Shown here: piece by piece, positions 24,096 through 32,988 of the stretch | How the letters are laid out: each line of letters begins with the position of its first letter | Position numbering within the stretch: position 1 is the first letter of the stretch | Assembly: GCA_021201235.1 (NCBI GenBank) | Contig: JAJQFI010000020.1 | Coordinates: forward strand, 186,001-250,000 | Source of the DNA: Oscillospiraceae bacterium | Lineage (GTDB): Bacteria > Bacillota > Clostridia > Oscillospirales > Ruminococcaceae | Length of the DNA: 64,000 nt | Reading direction: 5' to 3' | Notes under the pieces: model-generated | Seen by the model: only the letters and a program-made list of their open reading frames with translations | Database searches by the model: none | What the model was told of the DNA's origin: nothing | Position numbers and translations under genes: made by a program

Positions 24096-24920
24096 ATGAT
24101 TTTTAGGCCCGAAACGCCGAGAACCGACCTAGCCCTCGAGCTTTCAGACAATCTCCCCGAGGGCGTCGAAGTCAGGAGCGACGCAATCGGCGGCTTTGCC
24201 GTAACGGATATCAATCTCAAGAGTGAATCCGCCGCACGTTCGGTCGGCAAACCGGTCGGACGATATCTGACCCTCGAGCCCCGGGACAGCTTCGAGATGA
24301 TTCCGTCAAACGTCGACGAATACTCGATGGGGCTTTCGGAAAAGCTTCGGGAGCTTCTTGGGGATGCGGGCTCCGTCTTCGTCGCGGGGCTCGGGAACGA
24401 GTGCATCACTCCAGACAGCCTGGGTCCGAGGGTGGTTTCGCACATATTCGCAACGAGGCATCTCCCGACCGATGCTCCCGACCTCGACACAAGCGGCTTG
24501 GGGCTCGTCTCCTGCGCCGCGCCCGGGGTCATGGGTCAGACGGGAATCGAGACGTCCGAGTTCCTATGCTCGCTTATCGGGAAGCTTTCACCCGACGCCG
24601 TGATTGTCATCGACGCCCTCGTCTGTCAGGACCCGAGGCATCTTGGGCGCACAATTCAGCTCACCGACGCCGGAATTTCCCCGGGAAGCGGCGTCATGAA
24701 CTCCCGAAGCGAGGTGTCAAAGAGGACGCTCGGCGTCCCCTGCATCGCAATCGGCGTCCCGACCGTCGCCGACGCCGGCACGAGCGGCGAGCCTCTGATG
24801 GTCACGCCGAAGAACATCGACAAACTGATTTTGACCTCGGCGATGATTATTTCGGGAGGGATAAACGCCTGCCTTCACCCGTCACTTACGCTTGGGGAGC
24901 TGAGACTGTTGACGGCGTAA
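24096..24920 (+). CDS. gpr: Germination protease GPR
   Basis: GPR (peptidase family A25) degrades small acid-soluble proteins when spores germinate. The protein has 274 residues, shorter than the ~370 of Bacillus. It begins with the family's processing region 'RTDLALEL', then 'VFVAGLGNECITPDSLGPRV', which includes the conserved nucleophile-bearing segment, and later 'VIVIDALVCQDPRHLGRTIQ' and 'GVMNSRSEVSKRTLGVPCIA'. Its presence indicates a spore former or the recent descendant of one. It is divergent from rpsT. The TAA stop is shared with a 140-bp repeat element. Confidence 0.93.
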   Translation: MIFRPETPRTDLALELSDNLPEGVEVRSDAIGGFAVTDINLKSESAARSVGKPVGRYLTLEPRDSFEMIPSNVDEYSMGLSEKLRELLGDAGSVFVAGLGNECITPDSLGPRVVSHIFATRHLPTDAPDLDTSGLGLVSCAAPGVMGQTGIETSEFLCSLIGKLSPDAVIVIDALVCQDPRHLGRTIQLTDAGISPGSGVMNSRSEVSKRTLGVPCIAIGVPTVADAGTSGEPLMVTPKNIDKLILTSAMIISGGINACLHPSLTLGELRLLTA

Positions 24921-25056
24921 ACCCCTCCACCATGCTTCGCATGGTCCCCCTCCCCTTTCAGGGGAGGCTATTTTCGTTCTATATAAACTTTCAAAGAGGC
25001 ACAAAAAGGCTCCCCTGTCAAGGGGAGCTGGCACGCCGCAGGCGTGACTGAGAGGT
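24919..25056 (-). repeat. 140-bp hairpin-rich interspersed repeat, copy 2 (inverted)
   Basis: This copy has the opposite orientation to copies 1 and 4. It runs from AACCCCTCC overlapping the gpr stop (24918-24920) to GACTGAGAGGTG. Its hairpins differ in sequence but still pair: ACCATGCTTCGCATGGT, CCTCCCCTTTCAGGGGAGG, GCTCCCCTGTCAAGGGGAGC and CACGCCGCAGGCGTG. Further small hairpins follow to 25095. Confidence 0.8.
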
Positions 25057-25094
25057 GCCGCGAGCCAAGGCGAGCGGCGTCGCACGAAGTGCGA

Positions 25095-25124
25095 CAAAAA
25101 CAACCGCCCAAGTCGGGCGGTTGT
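25095..25124 (-). terminator. Terminator of the first solute-binding lipoprotein
   Basis: A 10-bp stem ACAACCGCCC/GGGCGGTTGT with a 5-base loop; read on the minus strand it ends in a T run. It lies 14 bases after the stop codon of the gene at 25138. Confidence 0.85.
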
Positions 25125-25137
25125 CAATTTCCGATTA

Positions 25138-26589
25138 TCAGCTGACCGTTTCCGCATCGGGGTCGTATGCCGCGATGGATTCGTTCAACTGGTTGATGTA
25201 GTAATCAAGCTGTTCGTTATAGGTCTCCTTGAGCTGTGCCCAGGTTGTGGGCTCCTCGGAATATGCGTTGCCTTCGTAGCTGTAGAGAACCGCATAGAGC
25301 TTGTCGCCGTAGCCTTCGTAGTAGGTGATGACAACCTTGTCAATCTGGGTTGTGAGGTCGTAGCACTCATCCCACATCTCGAGCATTTCCTGAGTCCACA
25401 TGTAGGTTTCCTCGAGCTGAATTCTGTCGATGTCGACAACAGTCGGGTCGAGAACCTTGAATCTCATGCAAGCCGCCAGGAGCGCAACGCCCTCGGGGTT
25501 CGAAGCACCGTTGACTATGCAGTAGCCGTCGGCTGTCGATTCCATGTAGTAAATACCGTCGCCATCGTCATCTCTGGGAAGCGGAACGAACATGACTTCG
25601 CCCTCTTCGATGTCGCCCCAGACAGCATTTACATTCTCAACCGTGTCGGTGAATTCGCTTGTCTCAGCGATGCAGAAGAGCTGAAGTCCTTCCTTGATAC
25701 CGCCGCCGGAAACGCCGTTGCGGATTGACCAGCTCTTGTTCCAGAGCGGATATACGCACTCGTTCTTGCCAAGGTTATAAAGAAGGTTCGCCGCTCGCTC
25801 AACGGCAGGTGAATCTATATTACTCTCAAACTGCTGTGTTTCGGTGTTATACTGGATTATCATTTCGCCGCAGGAGTGCATCAGAGCAGCGCTGTAGTAC
25901 CATCCGTCGAGGGCATATCTGTCCTCATCAACGTCGGAGAAGTCTTCGCACATCTCATAGAATGCGTCCCAGGTCCACTCGTCGTTCCAATAGAGCTCGG
26001 CGGGGTCGTCATAACCGAATTCTTCGATGACTCTTCTGTTGTAAACCACAACGTGACCGAAAGCGTTATCATAAACGATGACATAGGGTCTGTCCTTGAG
26101 GGAATAGTAGTCATAGGCGAATTCCTTCTCGCCCTCCCAGAGCGGGTCGTCATAGTCTATGTATGTATCGACCGGCTGGAACATACCCTTGATACAGCTT
26201 GTCGGGAAGACCTCATTGCCGCCCGGGTAGAAGTCGGGTGAGCTTGAAGCCAAAATAAGGTTTGCCAGTTCGTCAAAACGTGTATCCCAAGAGCACTCGT
26301 ACCACTCGATAGAGCAGCCGTACTTCTCCTGGAACGTCCAATAGCCTGAATTGATGATTTCATCGTCCGAATAGTTCTGCATATCGTCATACCATGCGAA
26401 CCAGACGATGGTGGTATTTGCCGCAGATGTCTCTTCAACAGTCGGAAGATAAACGCCCGCCGCATTGAGGATAGCCTCGGCATCCTGCGTAGCGAAAGTA
26501 AGCTGAACTACCTCTTTATTTGCACTGCCGCAACCGACCAAAGAAATAATCAGGATTCCGGCAAGAAGGAGTGCAATCACCTTCTTCAT
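25138..26589 (-). CDS. Extracellular solute-binding lipoprotein (483 aa), paralog 1
   Basis: A periplasmic-binding-fold protein of the ABC sugar-binding (family 1) type. The start ATG 26589, after an AGGTGCTG site, gives a signal peptide 'MKKVIALLLAGILIISLVGC' with lipid-modified C20; a longer frame to 26796 is not needed. The mature part has 'YWTFQEKYGCSIEWYE', 'LILASSSPDFYPG' and 'YDDPAELYWNDEWTWDAFYE'. The last resembles the region that contacts ligand in the family. It is rich in Trp, Tyr and Asp, as in sugar binders. No permease or ATPase gene is near. It is a tandem duplicate of the next gene. Confidence 0.88.
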   Translation of the reverse strand: MKKVIALLLAGILIISLVGCGSANKEVVQLTFATQDAEAILNAAGVYLPTVEETSAANTTIVWFAWYDDMQNYSDDEIINSGYWTFQEKYGCSIEWYECSWDTRFDELANLILASSSPDFYPGGNEVFPTSCIKGMFQPVDTYIDYDDPLWEGEKEFAYDYYSLKDRPYVIVYDNAFGHVVVYNRRVIEEFGYDDPAELYWNDEWTWDAFYEMCEDFSDVDEDRYALDGWYYSAALMHSCGEMIIQYNTETQQFESNIDSPAVERAANLLYNLGKNECVYPLWNKSWSIRNGVSGGGIKEGLQLFCIAETSEFTDTVENVNAVWGDIEEGEVMFVPLPRDDDGDGIYYMESTADGYCIVNGASNPEGVALLAACMRFKVLDPTVVDIDRIQLEETYMWTQEMLEMWDECYDLTTQIDKVVITYYEGYGDKLYAVLYSYEGNAYSEEPTTWAQLKETYNEQLDYYINQLNESIAAYDPDAETVS

Positions 26590-26621
26590 TACAGCACCTC
26601 CAAAAAAGAATTTTGCCAAAT

Positions 26622-26672
26622 AGCTTGCATAAAAAGCTTGTCTAAAAAAGCTTGCTTTTTTATTAAAAGCTT
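26622..26672. repeat. AAGCTTG direct repeats in the paralog 1 leader
   Basis: The word AGCTTG occurs four times in 51 bases, three of them as AAAAGCTTG, in the untranslated leader between promoter and start codon. AAGCTT is self-complementary, so the copies can also pair. It is not present in the leader of paralog 2. Confidence 0.6.
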
Positions 26673-26680
26673 GCCTTTTT

Positions 26681-26709
26681 ATTATACACCTTTTCACATA
26701 CAAATTCAA
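26681..26709 (-). promoter_or_regulatory. Promoter of solute-binding paralog 1
   Basis: On the minus strand: TTGAAT, a 17-base spacer and TATAAT. The spacer end 'GTGAAAAGGTG' is shared with the promoter of paralog 2, so the duplication included the promoter. Confidence 0.8.
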
Positions 26710-26764
26710 TTCAGCATAATAGACAATTAACGGGGGTTGATTTTGTGCAACATTCACAACTAAC

Positions 26765-26790
26765 AAAAAACCACCCTTTCGGGTGGCTTT
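26765..26790 (-). terminator. Terminator of solute-binding paralog 2
   Basis: A 6-bp GC-rich stem CCACCC/GGGTGG with a TTTC loop; on the minus strand it is followed by a run of T. It separates the two paralogs into individual transcription units. Confidence 0.8.
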
Positions 26791-26829
26791 TCTCATACTA
26801 AGCGGTTTTTGCGGAATTATTTATTACTT

Positions 26830-26867
26830 ATCCGGGATAGGCTACTATCCGGGATAGGCTACTATCC
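26830..26867. repeat. 17-bp tandem direct repeat at the end of paralog 2
   Basis: The 17-base unit ATCCGGGATAGGCTACT occurs twice in a row and is followed by a partial third copy that runs into the stop codon of the gene at 26862. Confidence 0.8.
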
Positions 26868-28319
26868 TTCGTAGTCATTCATCTGATACGGGTCGTAGGA
26901 TTCAATCTGGGCGTTCAGCTCGGCTACATAGTATTCAAGCTGTTCGTTATAGGCTTCCTTGACCTGTGCCCATGTGGAGGCGTCGGAGGAGTCTGCGATT
27001 GATTCGTATTTCTCGGTTACAGCCTGAAGCTTGTCGCCGAGACCGGAATCGTAGACAACGATTACATTTTCGTTTGAGGTTGCAAGCCTGTAGCACTCGT
27101 CATACATATCAAGCATTTCCTGAGTCCAGAGGTAGGTTTCCTCGAGCTGAATACGGTCAATAGAGATAACTGTCGGGTCGAGAACCTTGAATCTCATGCA
27201 AGCCGCCAGAAGAGCTACGCCTTCGGGGTTCGATGCACCCTGAACTATGCAATAGCCGAAGGATACGGACTCGGTGTAGTAATATCCGTCGCCGTCGTCA
27301 TCTCTGGGAAGCGGAACGAACATGACTTCGCCCTCACTGACATCTCCGAATACGGCACTGATTTCGGAAACGGGTCCGGTGAATACCCAAGAACCACGGA
27401 TATAGAAGAGAAGAAGTCCTTCCTTCATGCCGCCGCCTTCGGTGCTGTTACGGATACTCCATGAGTTGTTCCATCTCGGATAGATGCAGTCGTTCTTGTT
27501 GAGATCATAAAGAAGCTGTGCCGCACGCTCGATAGCCGCGGAATCAAAGTTGGTCTCATACTGCTGAGTCTCGGTGTTATAAACAATCAGCGTCTCGCCG
27601 CAGGAGTGCATGATACCGTGGTTATAGCCCCATCCGTCGAGAGCATATCTGTCCTCGTCGGGATCACTGAAGTCAACGCACATCTCATAGAATACGTCCC
27701 AGGTCCACTCGTTGTTGTAGTAGAGCTCGGCGGGGTCATCATAGCCCCACTCTTCCATTACTCTGCGGTTATAGCAAACAACGTTATCGAATGTGTTGTC
27801 AAAAACGATTATATAAGGTCTGTCCTTGATTGAGAAGTAGTTATAAGCATACTCTTTTTCGTCAGCCCAGAGAGGGTCGTCATAATCTATATAGTCGTCA
27901 ACGGGGACAAACATACCCTTGATACATCTTGTCGGGAAGACCTCATTGTCGCCCGGGTAGAAGTCGGGTGAGCTTGAAGCCAAAATAAGGTTTGCCAGTT
28001 CGTCAAAACGTGTATTCCAAGAGCACTCGTACCACTCGATAGAGCAGCCGTACTTCTCCTGGAAGGTCCAATAGCCGGAATTGATGATTTCGTCTTCCGA
28101 GTAGTTCTGCATGCCATCATACCAGGCAAACCATCTTATTGTGGAGCCTGCCGCCGCTGTTTCCTCCACGTCGGGAAGATAAACGCCCGCCGCATTGAGG
28201 ATAGCCTCAGCGTCCTGAGTAGCAAATGTAAGCTGAACAACTTCACGGGATGAGCTACCGCATCCAACCAAAGCCATAATCATTAGCCCTGCCATAAGCA
28301 TTGCGATGATTCTTTTCAT
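26862..28319 (-). CDS. Extracellular solute-binding lipoprotein (485 aa), paralog 2
   Basis: A close relative of the gene at 25138, with the same layout: signal peptide 'MKRIIAMLMAGLMIMALVGC', C20 as the lipid anchor, then 'VVQLTFATQDAEAILNAAG' shared almost exactly. Long DNA stretches are nearly identical between the two genes (for example about 27950-28090 against 26210-26350), while other parts differ clearly. This patchwork suggests duplication followed by partial gene conversion. AGGAGGTGATGTA precedes the start. The absence of a membrane transporter next to two binding proteins suggests that they serve a transporter encoded elsewhere. Confidence 0.88.
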   Translation of the reverse strand: MKRIIAMLMAGLMIMALVGCGSSSREVVQLTFATQDAEAILNAAGVYLPDVEETAAAGSTIRWFAWYDGMQNYSEDEIINSGYWTFQEKYGCSIEWYECSWNTRFDELANLILASSSPDFYPGDNEVFPTRCIKGMFVPVDDYIDYDDPLWADEKEYAYNYFSIKDRPYIIVFDNTFDNVVCYNRRVMEEWGYDDPAELYYNNEWTWDVFYEMCVDFSDPDEDRYALDGWGYNHGIMHSCGETLIVYNTETQQYETNFDSAAIERAAQLLYDLNKNDCIYPRWNNSWSIRNSTEGGGMKEGLLLFYIRGSWVFTGPVSEISAVFGDVSEGEVMFVPLPRDDDGDGYYYTESVSFGYCIVQGASNPEGVALLAACMRFKVLDPTVISIDRIQLEETYLWTQEMLDMYDECYRLATSNENVIVVYDSGLGDKLQAVTEKYESIADSSDASTWAQVKEAYNEQLEYYVAELNAQIESYDPYQMNDYEG

Positions 28320-28372
28320 TACATCACCTCCTGAATACCTGTGTTTCAAGTATATATTTTTGGTGTTCTTTA

Positions 28373-28401
28373 ATTATACACCTTTTTCACACCGATTTCA
28401 A
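28373..28401 (-). promoter_or_regulatory. Promoter of solute-binding paralog 2
   Basis: On the minus strand: TTGAAA, a 17-base spacer ending 'GTGAAAAAGGTG', and TATAAT. It lies about 54 bases before the start codon. Confidence 0.82.
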
Positions 28402-28533
28402 CTTGTCATTCTGCACAATATATGGCGGTTGATTTTGTACATAATGTCCAAGTGGAAAATCGCGGGCGGTCTGCTAGCTTGCTAGCTGTATATCCAGCCC
28501 CTACAGATTTCCAAACTGTAACCCCAGTGTAAC

Positions 28534-28562
28534 TTGACAATTTCGCCGTCTTAGAGTAATAT
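28534..28562 (+). promoter_or_regulatory. glmM-glmS promoter
   Basis: A perfect TTGACA, a 17-base spacer and TAATAT, about 36 bases before glmM. A second TATAAT-like word follows at 28564-28570 but is too far from the -35 box. Confidence 0.75.
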
Positions 28563-28597
28563 ATTATAATAGCATTTCTTTAATAAGGGGACTTGGT

Positions 28598-29974
28598 ATG
28601 TCAAGATATTTCGGAACCGATGGGTTTCGCGGCGAGGCTAACGTCGGTCTGACGGCGGAGCACGCCTTCAAAGTAGGAAGATTCCTCGGGTGGTATTATT
28701 CGGAGCTCAGAAAAAGAGCCGGCGATAACTCCCCCGCTAAAATAGTCATAGGAAAAGACACCCGGCGCTCGAGCTATATGTTTGAATATTCGCTTGTCGG
28801 CGGATTGGTTGCTTCGGGTGCCGACGCATATTTACTCCACGTCACGACGACCCCGTCGGTGGCATATATCGTCGGGAGGGAGGATTTCGACTGCGGAATC
28901 ATGATTTCCGCAAGCCACAACCCCTATTACGACAACGGCATCAAGCTCATCGGCTCGAGGGGCGAAAAGATGGACGAGGAGGTTATAAGCCTCGTTGAGG
29001 ATTACCTCGACGGGAAGCTCAATGTTTTCGGGGAAGATTTCCCCGAGATCCCGTTCGCACATAAAGAGCAAATCGGCAGAACCGTCGACTATATCGAGGG
29101 CAGGAACCGCTACATAGGATATCTTATTTCGCTTGGGATGTTCTCGTTCCGTGGCGTCAAGGTCGGGCTCGACTGTGCCAACGGCACGAGCTGGCATATT
29201 GCCAAGGCTGTTTTTGACGCTCTCGGCGCCAAGACCTATGCCATCAACACCGAGCCGAACGGGTTTAATATAAACGATAACGCCGGTTCAACCCATATTG
29301 AAGCTCTCAGGAAGCATGTTTTAGAGAACCATCTCGACGTCGGCTTTGCCTATGACGGCGATGCGGACAGGTGCATAGCTGTCGACGAGAAGGGCGAGGT
29401 CGTCACCGGCGACCACATCCTCTATATCTGCGGAAAATACATGCGCTCACGCGGCGAGCTCGAAAACAACACTGTTGTCACGACGGTTATGTCTAACCTC
29501 GGGCTCTACAAGGCTTTTGACCGCGAGGGCATCGACTATGCCAAGACCGCAGTCGGCGACAAGTATGTATACGAATACATGAGTGCTAACGGTTGCAGGC
29601 TCGGCGGCGAGCAGTCGGGGCACATCATCTTCTCGAAATACGCCGGCACCGGCGACGGAATCCTGACGAGCTTAAAGCTCATGGAGGTCATGCTTTCCGA
29701 GAAGAAGACGCTCTCTCAGCTCTGCGAGGGCTTGCAAATTTACCCGCAGGTATTGGTAAACGTGAAGGTAAGCGATAAAGAGGCTACTCTGAATAATCCC
29801 AAAGTCAAAGAGGCAATAGAAAAAGCCTCAGAAGCACTTGGCGATTCGGGAAGAATTTTGGTGAGAGCTTCCGGCACAGAGCCCTTGGTCAGGGTAATGG
29901 CGGAAGCGGAAACAGAGGAGCTTTGTAAAAAGTATACTGACAGCATAGTTGAGGTTATCAACAAAGGAGGCTAA
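28598..29974 (+). CDS. glmM: Phosphoglucosamine mutase
   Basis: Converts glucosamine-6-phosphate to glucosamine-1-phosphate for peptidoglycan precursors. It has 458 residues. It opens with 'MSRYFGTDGFRGEANVGLT', the classic GlmM start. The phosphoserine loop is SASHNP (residues 104-109, active Ser106). The metal site 'DGDADRC' and the sugar loop 'GGEQSGHI' are present, and 'RASGTEPLVRVMAE' binds phosphate near the end. It lies 3 bases before glmS, which makes its substrate, so the operon covers two consecutive steps. Confidence 0.97.
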   Translation: MSRYFGTDGFRGEANVGLTAEHAFKVGRFLGWYYSELRKRAGDNSPAKIVIGKDTRRSSYMFEYSLVGGLVASGADAYLLHVTTTPSVAYIVGREDFDCGIMISASHNPYYDNGIKLIGSRGEKMDEEVISLVEDYLDGKLNVFGEDFPEIPFAHKEQIGRTVDYIEGRNRYIGYLISLGMFSFRGVKVGLDCANGTSWHIAKAVFDALGAKTYAINTEPNGFNINDNAGSTHIEALRKHVLENHLDVGFAYDGDADRCIAVDEKGEVVTGDHILYICGKYMRSRGELENNTVVTTVMSNLGLYKAFDREGIDYAKTAVGDKYVYEYMSANGCRLGGEQSGHIIFSKYAGTGDGILTSLKLMEVMLSEKKTLSQLCEGLQIYPQVLVNVKVSDKEATLNNPKVKEAIEKASEALGDSGRILVRASGTEPLVRVMAEAETEELCKKYTDSIVEVINKGG

Positions 29975-29977
29975 ATT

Positions 29978-31816
29978 ATGTGTGGTATTGTCGGATATTC
30001 GGGGAAGAATCAGGCGGCGCCGATACTGTTGGATGGGCTTTCGAGGCTAGAATACAGGGGCTACGACTCCGCAGGAATCGCTGTCCGTGACGGCGACGGC
30101 GAAATCAAGGTCGTCAAGGCAAAGGGCAGGCTGGCGGTTCTTGCTGAAAAGACCGACGGCGGCAAGGCTCTTTCGGGCACATGCGGCGTCGGGCACACAA
30201 GATGGGCAACCCATGGGGCACCCTCCGAGATAAACGCTCATCCCCACCGCTCGGACGACGGCAACGTTGTCGGAATCCACAACGGAATCATCGAGAACTA
30301 TAAAGAGCTCAAGGAGCTTCTCGAGAAGAACGGCTACAGCTTCTATTCCTCGACCGACACCGAGGTCGCCATCAAGCTGATAGACTACTATTATAAGAAG
30401 GGCTCAGGCACGCCGATTGATGCCCTGACCCGTGCCATGACGAGAATTTCCGGCTCCTATGCCTTTGCGGTGATGTTCAAGGACTTCCCCGACGAGATTT
30501 TTGCCGCCCGCAAGGACAGCCCGATAATCGTCGGCGTGGGCGGCGACGAGTCCTATCTTGCGTCCGACGTCCCGGCTATTCTCAAATACACCCGAAGCGT
30601 TTACTATATCGGCAACTACGAGATTGCGCACCTCTCAGGCGGAAGCGTTGAGTTTTACAACATCGACGGTGAAAAGATTGAGAAAGAGCCGAGCGAGATA
30701 AAATGGGATGCCGCAACCGCCGAAAGAGCCGGTTACGAGCACTTCATGATTAAGGAAATCCACGAACAGCCGGAAGCAGTGAAGAACACGCTTTCCTCGG
30801 TCATTCACGACGGAAAAATAGACTTAAGCCCGGTCGGGATTTCGGACGAGGAGCTTAGGTCCATCAGTCAGATTTACATAGTTGCGTGCGGCTCGGCTTA
30901 CCATGTCGGTGCAGTCATGCAGTACGTCATAGAAGACCTGGCGGAAATCCCCGTAAGAGTTGAACTCGCTTCGGAATTCAGATACCGCAATCCGGTGCTC
31001 GACAAGAACGGGCTTTGCATCATCATCAGCCAGTCGGGCGAAACAGCGGACAGCCTGGCGGCGCTCCGTGAAGCGAAAAGCCGTGAACTTAAGACCCTTG
31101 CGATAGTAAACGTCGTCGGAAGCTCGATAGCAAGAGAAGCGGACAACGTCTTCTATACCCTCGCTGGTCCCGAAATCGCCGTCGCAACGACTAAGGCATA
31201 TTCGGCACAGCTCGCCGCGGGATACACCTTCGCGGTTCAGCTCGCCTATGTCTTGGGCAAGCTTGACGAAGCGAAGTATGAAGATTTGATTTCAGAGCTC
31301 CTGACGCTTCCCGAAAAGATTGGGAAGATACTTGAGGATAAAGAGCGCCTGCAGTGGTTCGCCGCAAAACAGGCTTCATCAACGGACATATTCTTCATCG
31401 GGCGCGGCATCGACTATGCCATCAGCCTCGAGGGAAGCCTCAAGATGAAGGAGATTTCCTATATCCATTCCGAGTCCTATGCCGCCGGCGAGCTCAAGCA
31501 CGGCGCAATCAGCCTCATCGAGGACGGAACTCTCGTTGTCGGTTGCCTGACACAGAGCGAGCTCTACGAGAAGACGGTCAGCAACATGGTCGAGTGCCAG
31601 AGCCGTGGGGCATACCTCATGGCGGTGACGACCGACGGCAACTATAACACCGAGGACATAGCCGACTTCACAGTCTATATTCCCGAGACGGATTCCCACT
31701 TCGCGGCGTCTCTCGCCGTAATCCCACTGCAACTGATGAGCTATTATGTCTCATTGGCGAAGGGATTGGATGTGGATAAGCCGAGGAACTTAGCAAAAAG
31801 CGTAACAGTTGAGTAA
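29978..31816 (+). CDS. glmS: Glutamine-fructose-6-phosphate aminotransferase
   Basis: Makes glucosamine-6-phosphate from fructose-6-phosphate and glutamine, the first step to UDP-GlcNAc. The 612-residue protein starts MCGIVGYSG with the N-terminal nucleophile Cys2. The glutaminase domain has 'EYRGYDSAGIAV' and 'GHTRWATHGAP'. Two SIS domains follow, with 'SQSGETADSLAAL' and 'GRGIDYAISLEGSLKMKEI', and the C-terminus is KSVTVE. AAAGGAGGC precedes the start. No glmS ribozyme can lie between it and glmM, because only 3 bases separate them. Confidence 0.97.
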   Translation: MCGIVGYSGKNQAAPILLDGLSRLEYRGYDSAGIAVRDGDGEIKVVKAKGRLAVLAEKTDGGKALSGTCGVGHTRWATHGAPSEINAHPHRSDDGNVVGIHNGIIENYKELKELLEKNGYSFYSSTDTEVAIKLIDYYYKKGSGTPIDALTRAMTRISGSYAFAVMFKDFPDEIFAARKDSPIIVGVGGDESYLASDVPAILKYTRSVYYIGNYEIAHLSGGSVEFYNIDGEKIEKEPSEIKWDAATAERAGYEHFMIKEIHEQPEAVKNTLSSVIHDGKIDLSPVGISDEELRSISQIYIVACGSAYHVGAVMQYVIEDLAEIPVRVELASEFRYRNPVLDKNGLCIIISQSGETADSLAALREAKSRELKTLAIVNVVGSSIAREADNVFYTLAGPEIAVATTKAYSAQLAAGYTFAVQLAYVLGKLDEAKYEDLISELLTLPEKIGKILEDKERLQWFAAKQASSTDIFFIGRGIDYAISLEGSLKMKEISYIHSESYAAGELKHGAISLIEDGTLVVGCLTQSELYEKTVSNMVECQSRGAYLMAVTTDGNYNTEDIADFTVYIPETDSHFAASLAVIPLQLMSYYVSLAKGLDVDKPRNLAKSVTVE

Positions 31817-31820
31817 AATA

Positions 31821-31852
31821 TAAGAGCGACCGGTTGGGTCGCTCTTATTTGT
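31821..31852. terminator. Bidirectional terminator between glmS and the RNA methyltransferase
   Basis: A 10-bp stem AAGAGCGACC/GGTCGCTCTT with a 5-base loop has T-rich or A-rich sequence on both sides. It sits between two convergent genes. Confidence 0.8.
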
Positions 31853-31854
31853 TA

Positions 31855-32970
31855 TCAGGTATAGTATTGATACAGCCAGCACCTTATCATCCCATTATAC
31901 AGCTTGCGTCTCTTATCGGCTTTTTTGCCGAAGAGGCGTTCGAATTCTTCGTGCGGGGAGATGATGTAGCAGGGGTGCTCCTTCGATGGGGTGAGGACCT
32001 GTCCCATCACTTTATAGAGCTCCTCGGCTTCCTTGAGCTCGAGGAGGCGCTCACCATAGGGCGGGTTGCAGACGGTGATGGTGCCGTCCTTCGGTTTGAA
32101 GCTCTTTATGTCGGCTTTCGTCGCCTTGATATACTCTCCCACTCCCGCAAACTTGGAGTTCTGAAGTGTGAGAGCTACTGCCCGTTCGTCAATGTCCGAG
32201 CCGGCACCGGTGAAGCCGCCGGTCATGTTCGCCTGCTCACAGGCGAGCTCCCGCTCGGTCTTCCAGATGCTTTTGGGGACGCTTTCCCAGCTTTCGGCGG
32301 AGAAGTGGCGCATAAGCCCCGGGGCGATTCTCATCGACTTGTATGCCGATTCAATAAGAAGCGTTCCGCTTCCGCACATCGGGTCGACGACCTGACTGCC
32401 GGTCTTGACACGGGCAAAGTCGGCGATTGCGGCGGCGAGGGTTTCTTTTATCGGAGCCTCGTTTGCCTCTTTGCGATACCCGCGCTTGTGGAGCCCAATT
32501 CCGGAGGTGTCGAGGTAAATCGTGCACCTGTCCTTATAGATATAAAACTGAATCTGGTGGAGGGCGCCCGTTTCCTCGAAGCGCTCGATGCCGTATTTTT
32601 TTGAGAGGCGGACAACCGCCGCTTTTTTTATTATCGACTGGCAATTGGGGATGCTGTGGAGCTGGGAATTGAGCGAGCTTCCCTTGACGGGGAAGCGGTC
32701 AAGCTTTCCGATAAAGTTCTCGAACGGCAGGGCTTTTACGCCCTGAAATAGCTGTTCAAAGGTCTTCGCCTCGAAGCTTCCGAGCTCAATCATTACTCGC
32801 TCGGCTGTCGACAGCCTTATGTTCGCACGGGCTAACATATTTATGTCGCCGTCGAAGGAGATTCTGCCGTCGGAAACGGCTAAGTTCTCTCCCCCAATTC
32901 TCTTAATCTCAAAGGACAACACGCTTTCCACGCCGAAAAGGCAGGGACAGCAGTATCTTATCCCATCCAT
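31855..32970 (-). CDS. THUMP-domain class I RNA methyltransferase, RlmL type
   Basis: A 371-residue SAM-dependent methyltransferase. The N-terminal ~160 residues form the ferredoxin-like plus THUMP RNA-binding region. The catalytic domain starts at the insertion 'HKRGYRKEANEAPIKETLAA', has motif I 'VVDPMCGSGTLLIES', and the catalytic motif 'VCNPPYGERL'. NPPY is used by N6-adenine and N2-guanine methyltransferases. The nearest known group is the RlmL/YpsC family that makes m2G in 23S rRNA; the exact position cannot be read from the sequence. Confidence 0.9.
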   Translation of the reverse strand: MDGIRYCCPCLFGVESVLSFEIKRIGGENLAVSDGRISFDGDINMLARANIRLSTAERVMIELGSFEAKTFEQLFQGVKALPFENFIGKLDRFPVKGSSLNSQLHSIPNCQSIIKKAAVVRLSKKYGIERFEETGALHQIQFYIYKDRCTIYLDTSGIGLHKRGYRKEANEAPIKETLAAAIADFARVKTGSQVVDPMCGSGTLLIESAYKSMRIAPGLMRHFSAESWESVPKSIWKTERELACEQANMTGGFTGAGSDIDERAVALTLQNSKFAGVGEYIKATKADIKSFKPKDGTITVCNPPYGERLLELKEAEELYKVMGQVLTPSKEHPCYIISPHEEFERLFGKKADKRRKLYNGMIRCWLYQYYT

Positions 32971-32988
32971 CAGAACACCTCAAATGCT

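Noticed and set aside
29960-29980. glmS ribozyme
   Set aside because: Only 3 bases separate glmM and glmS, so there is no room for the ribozyme.
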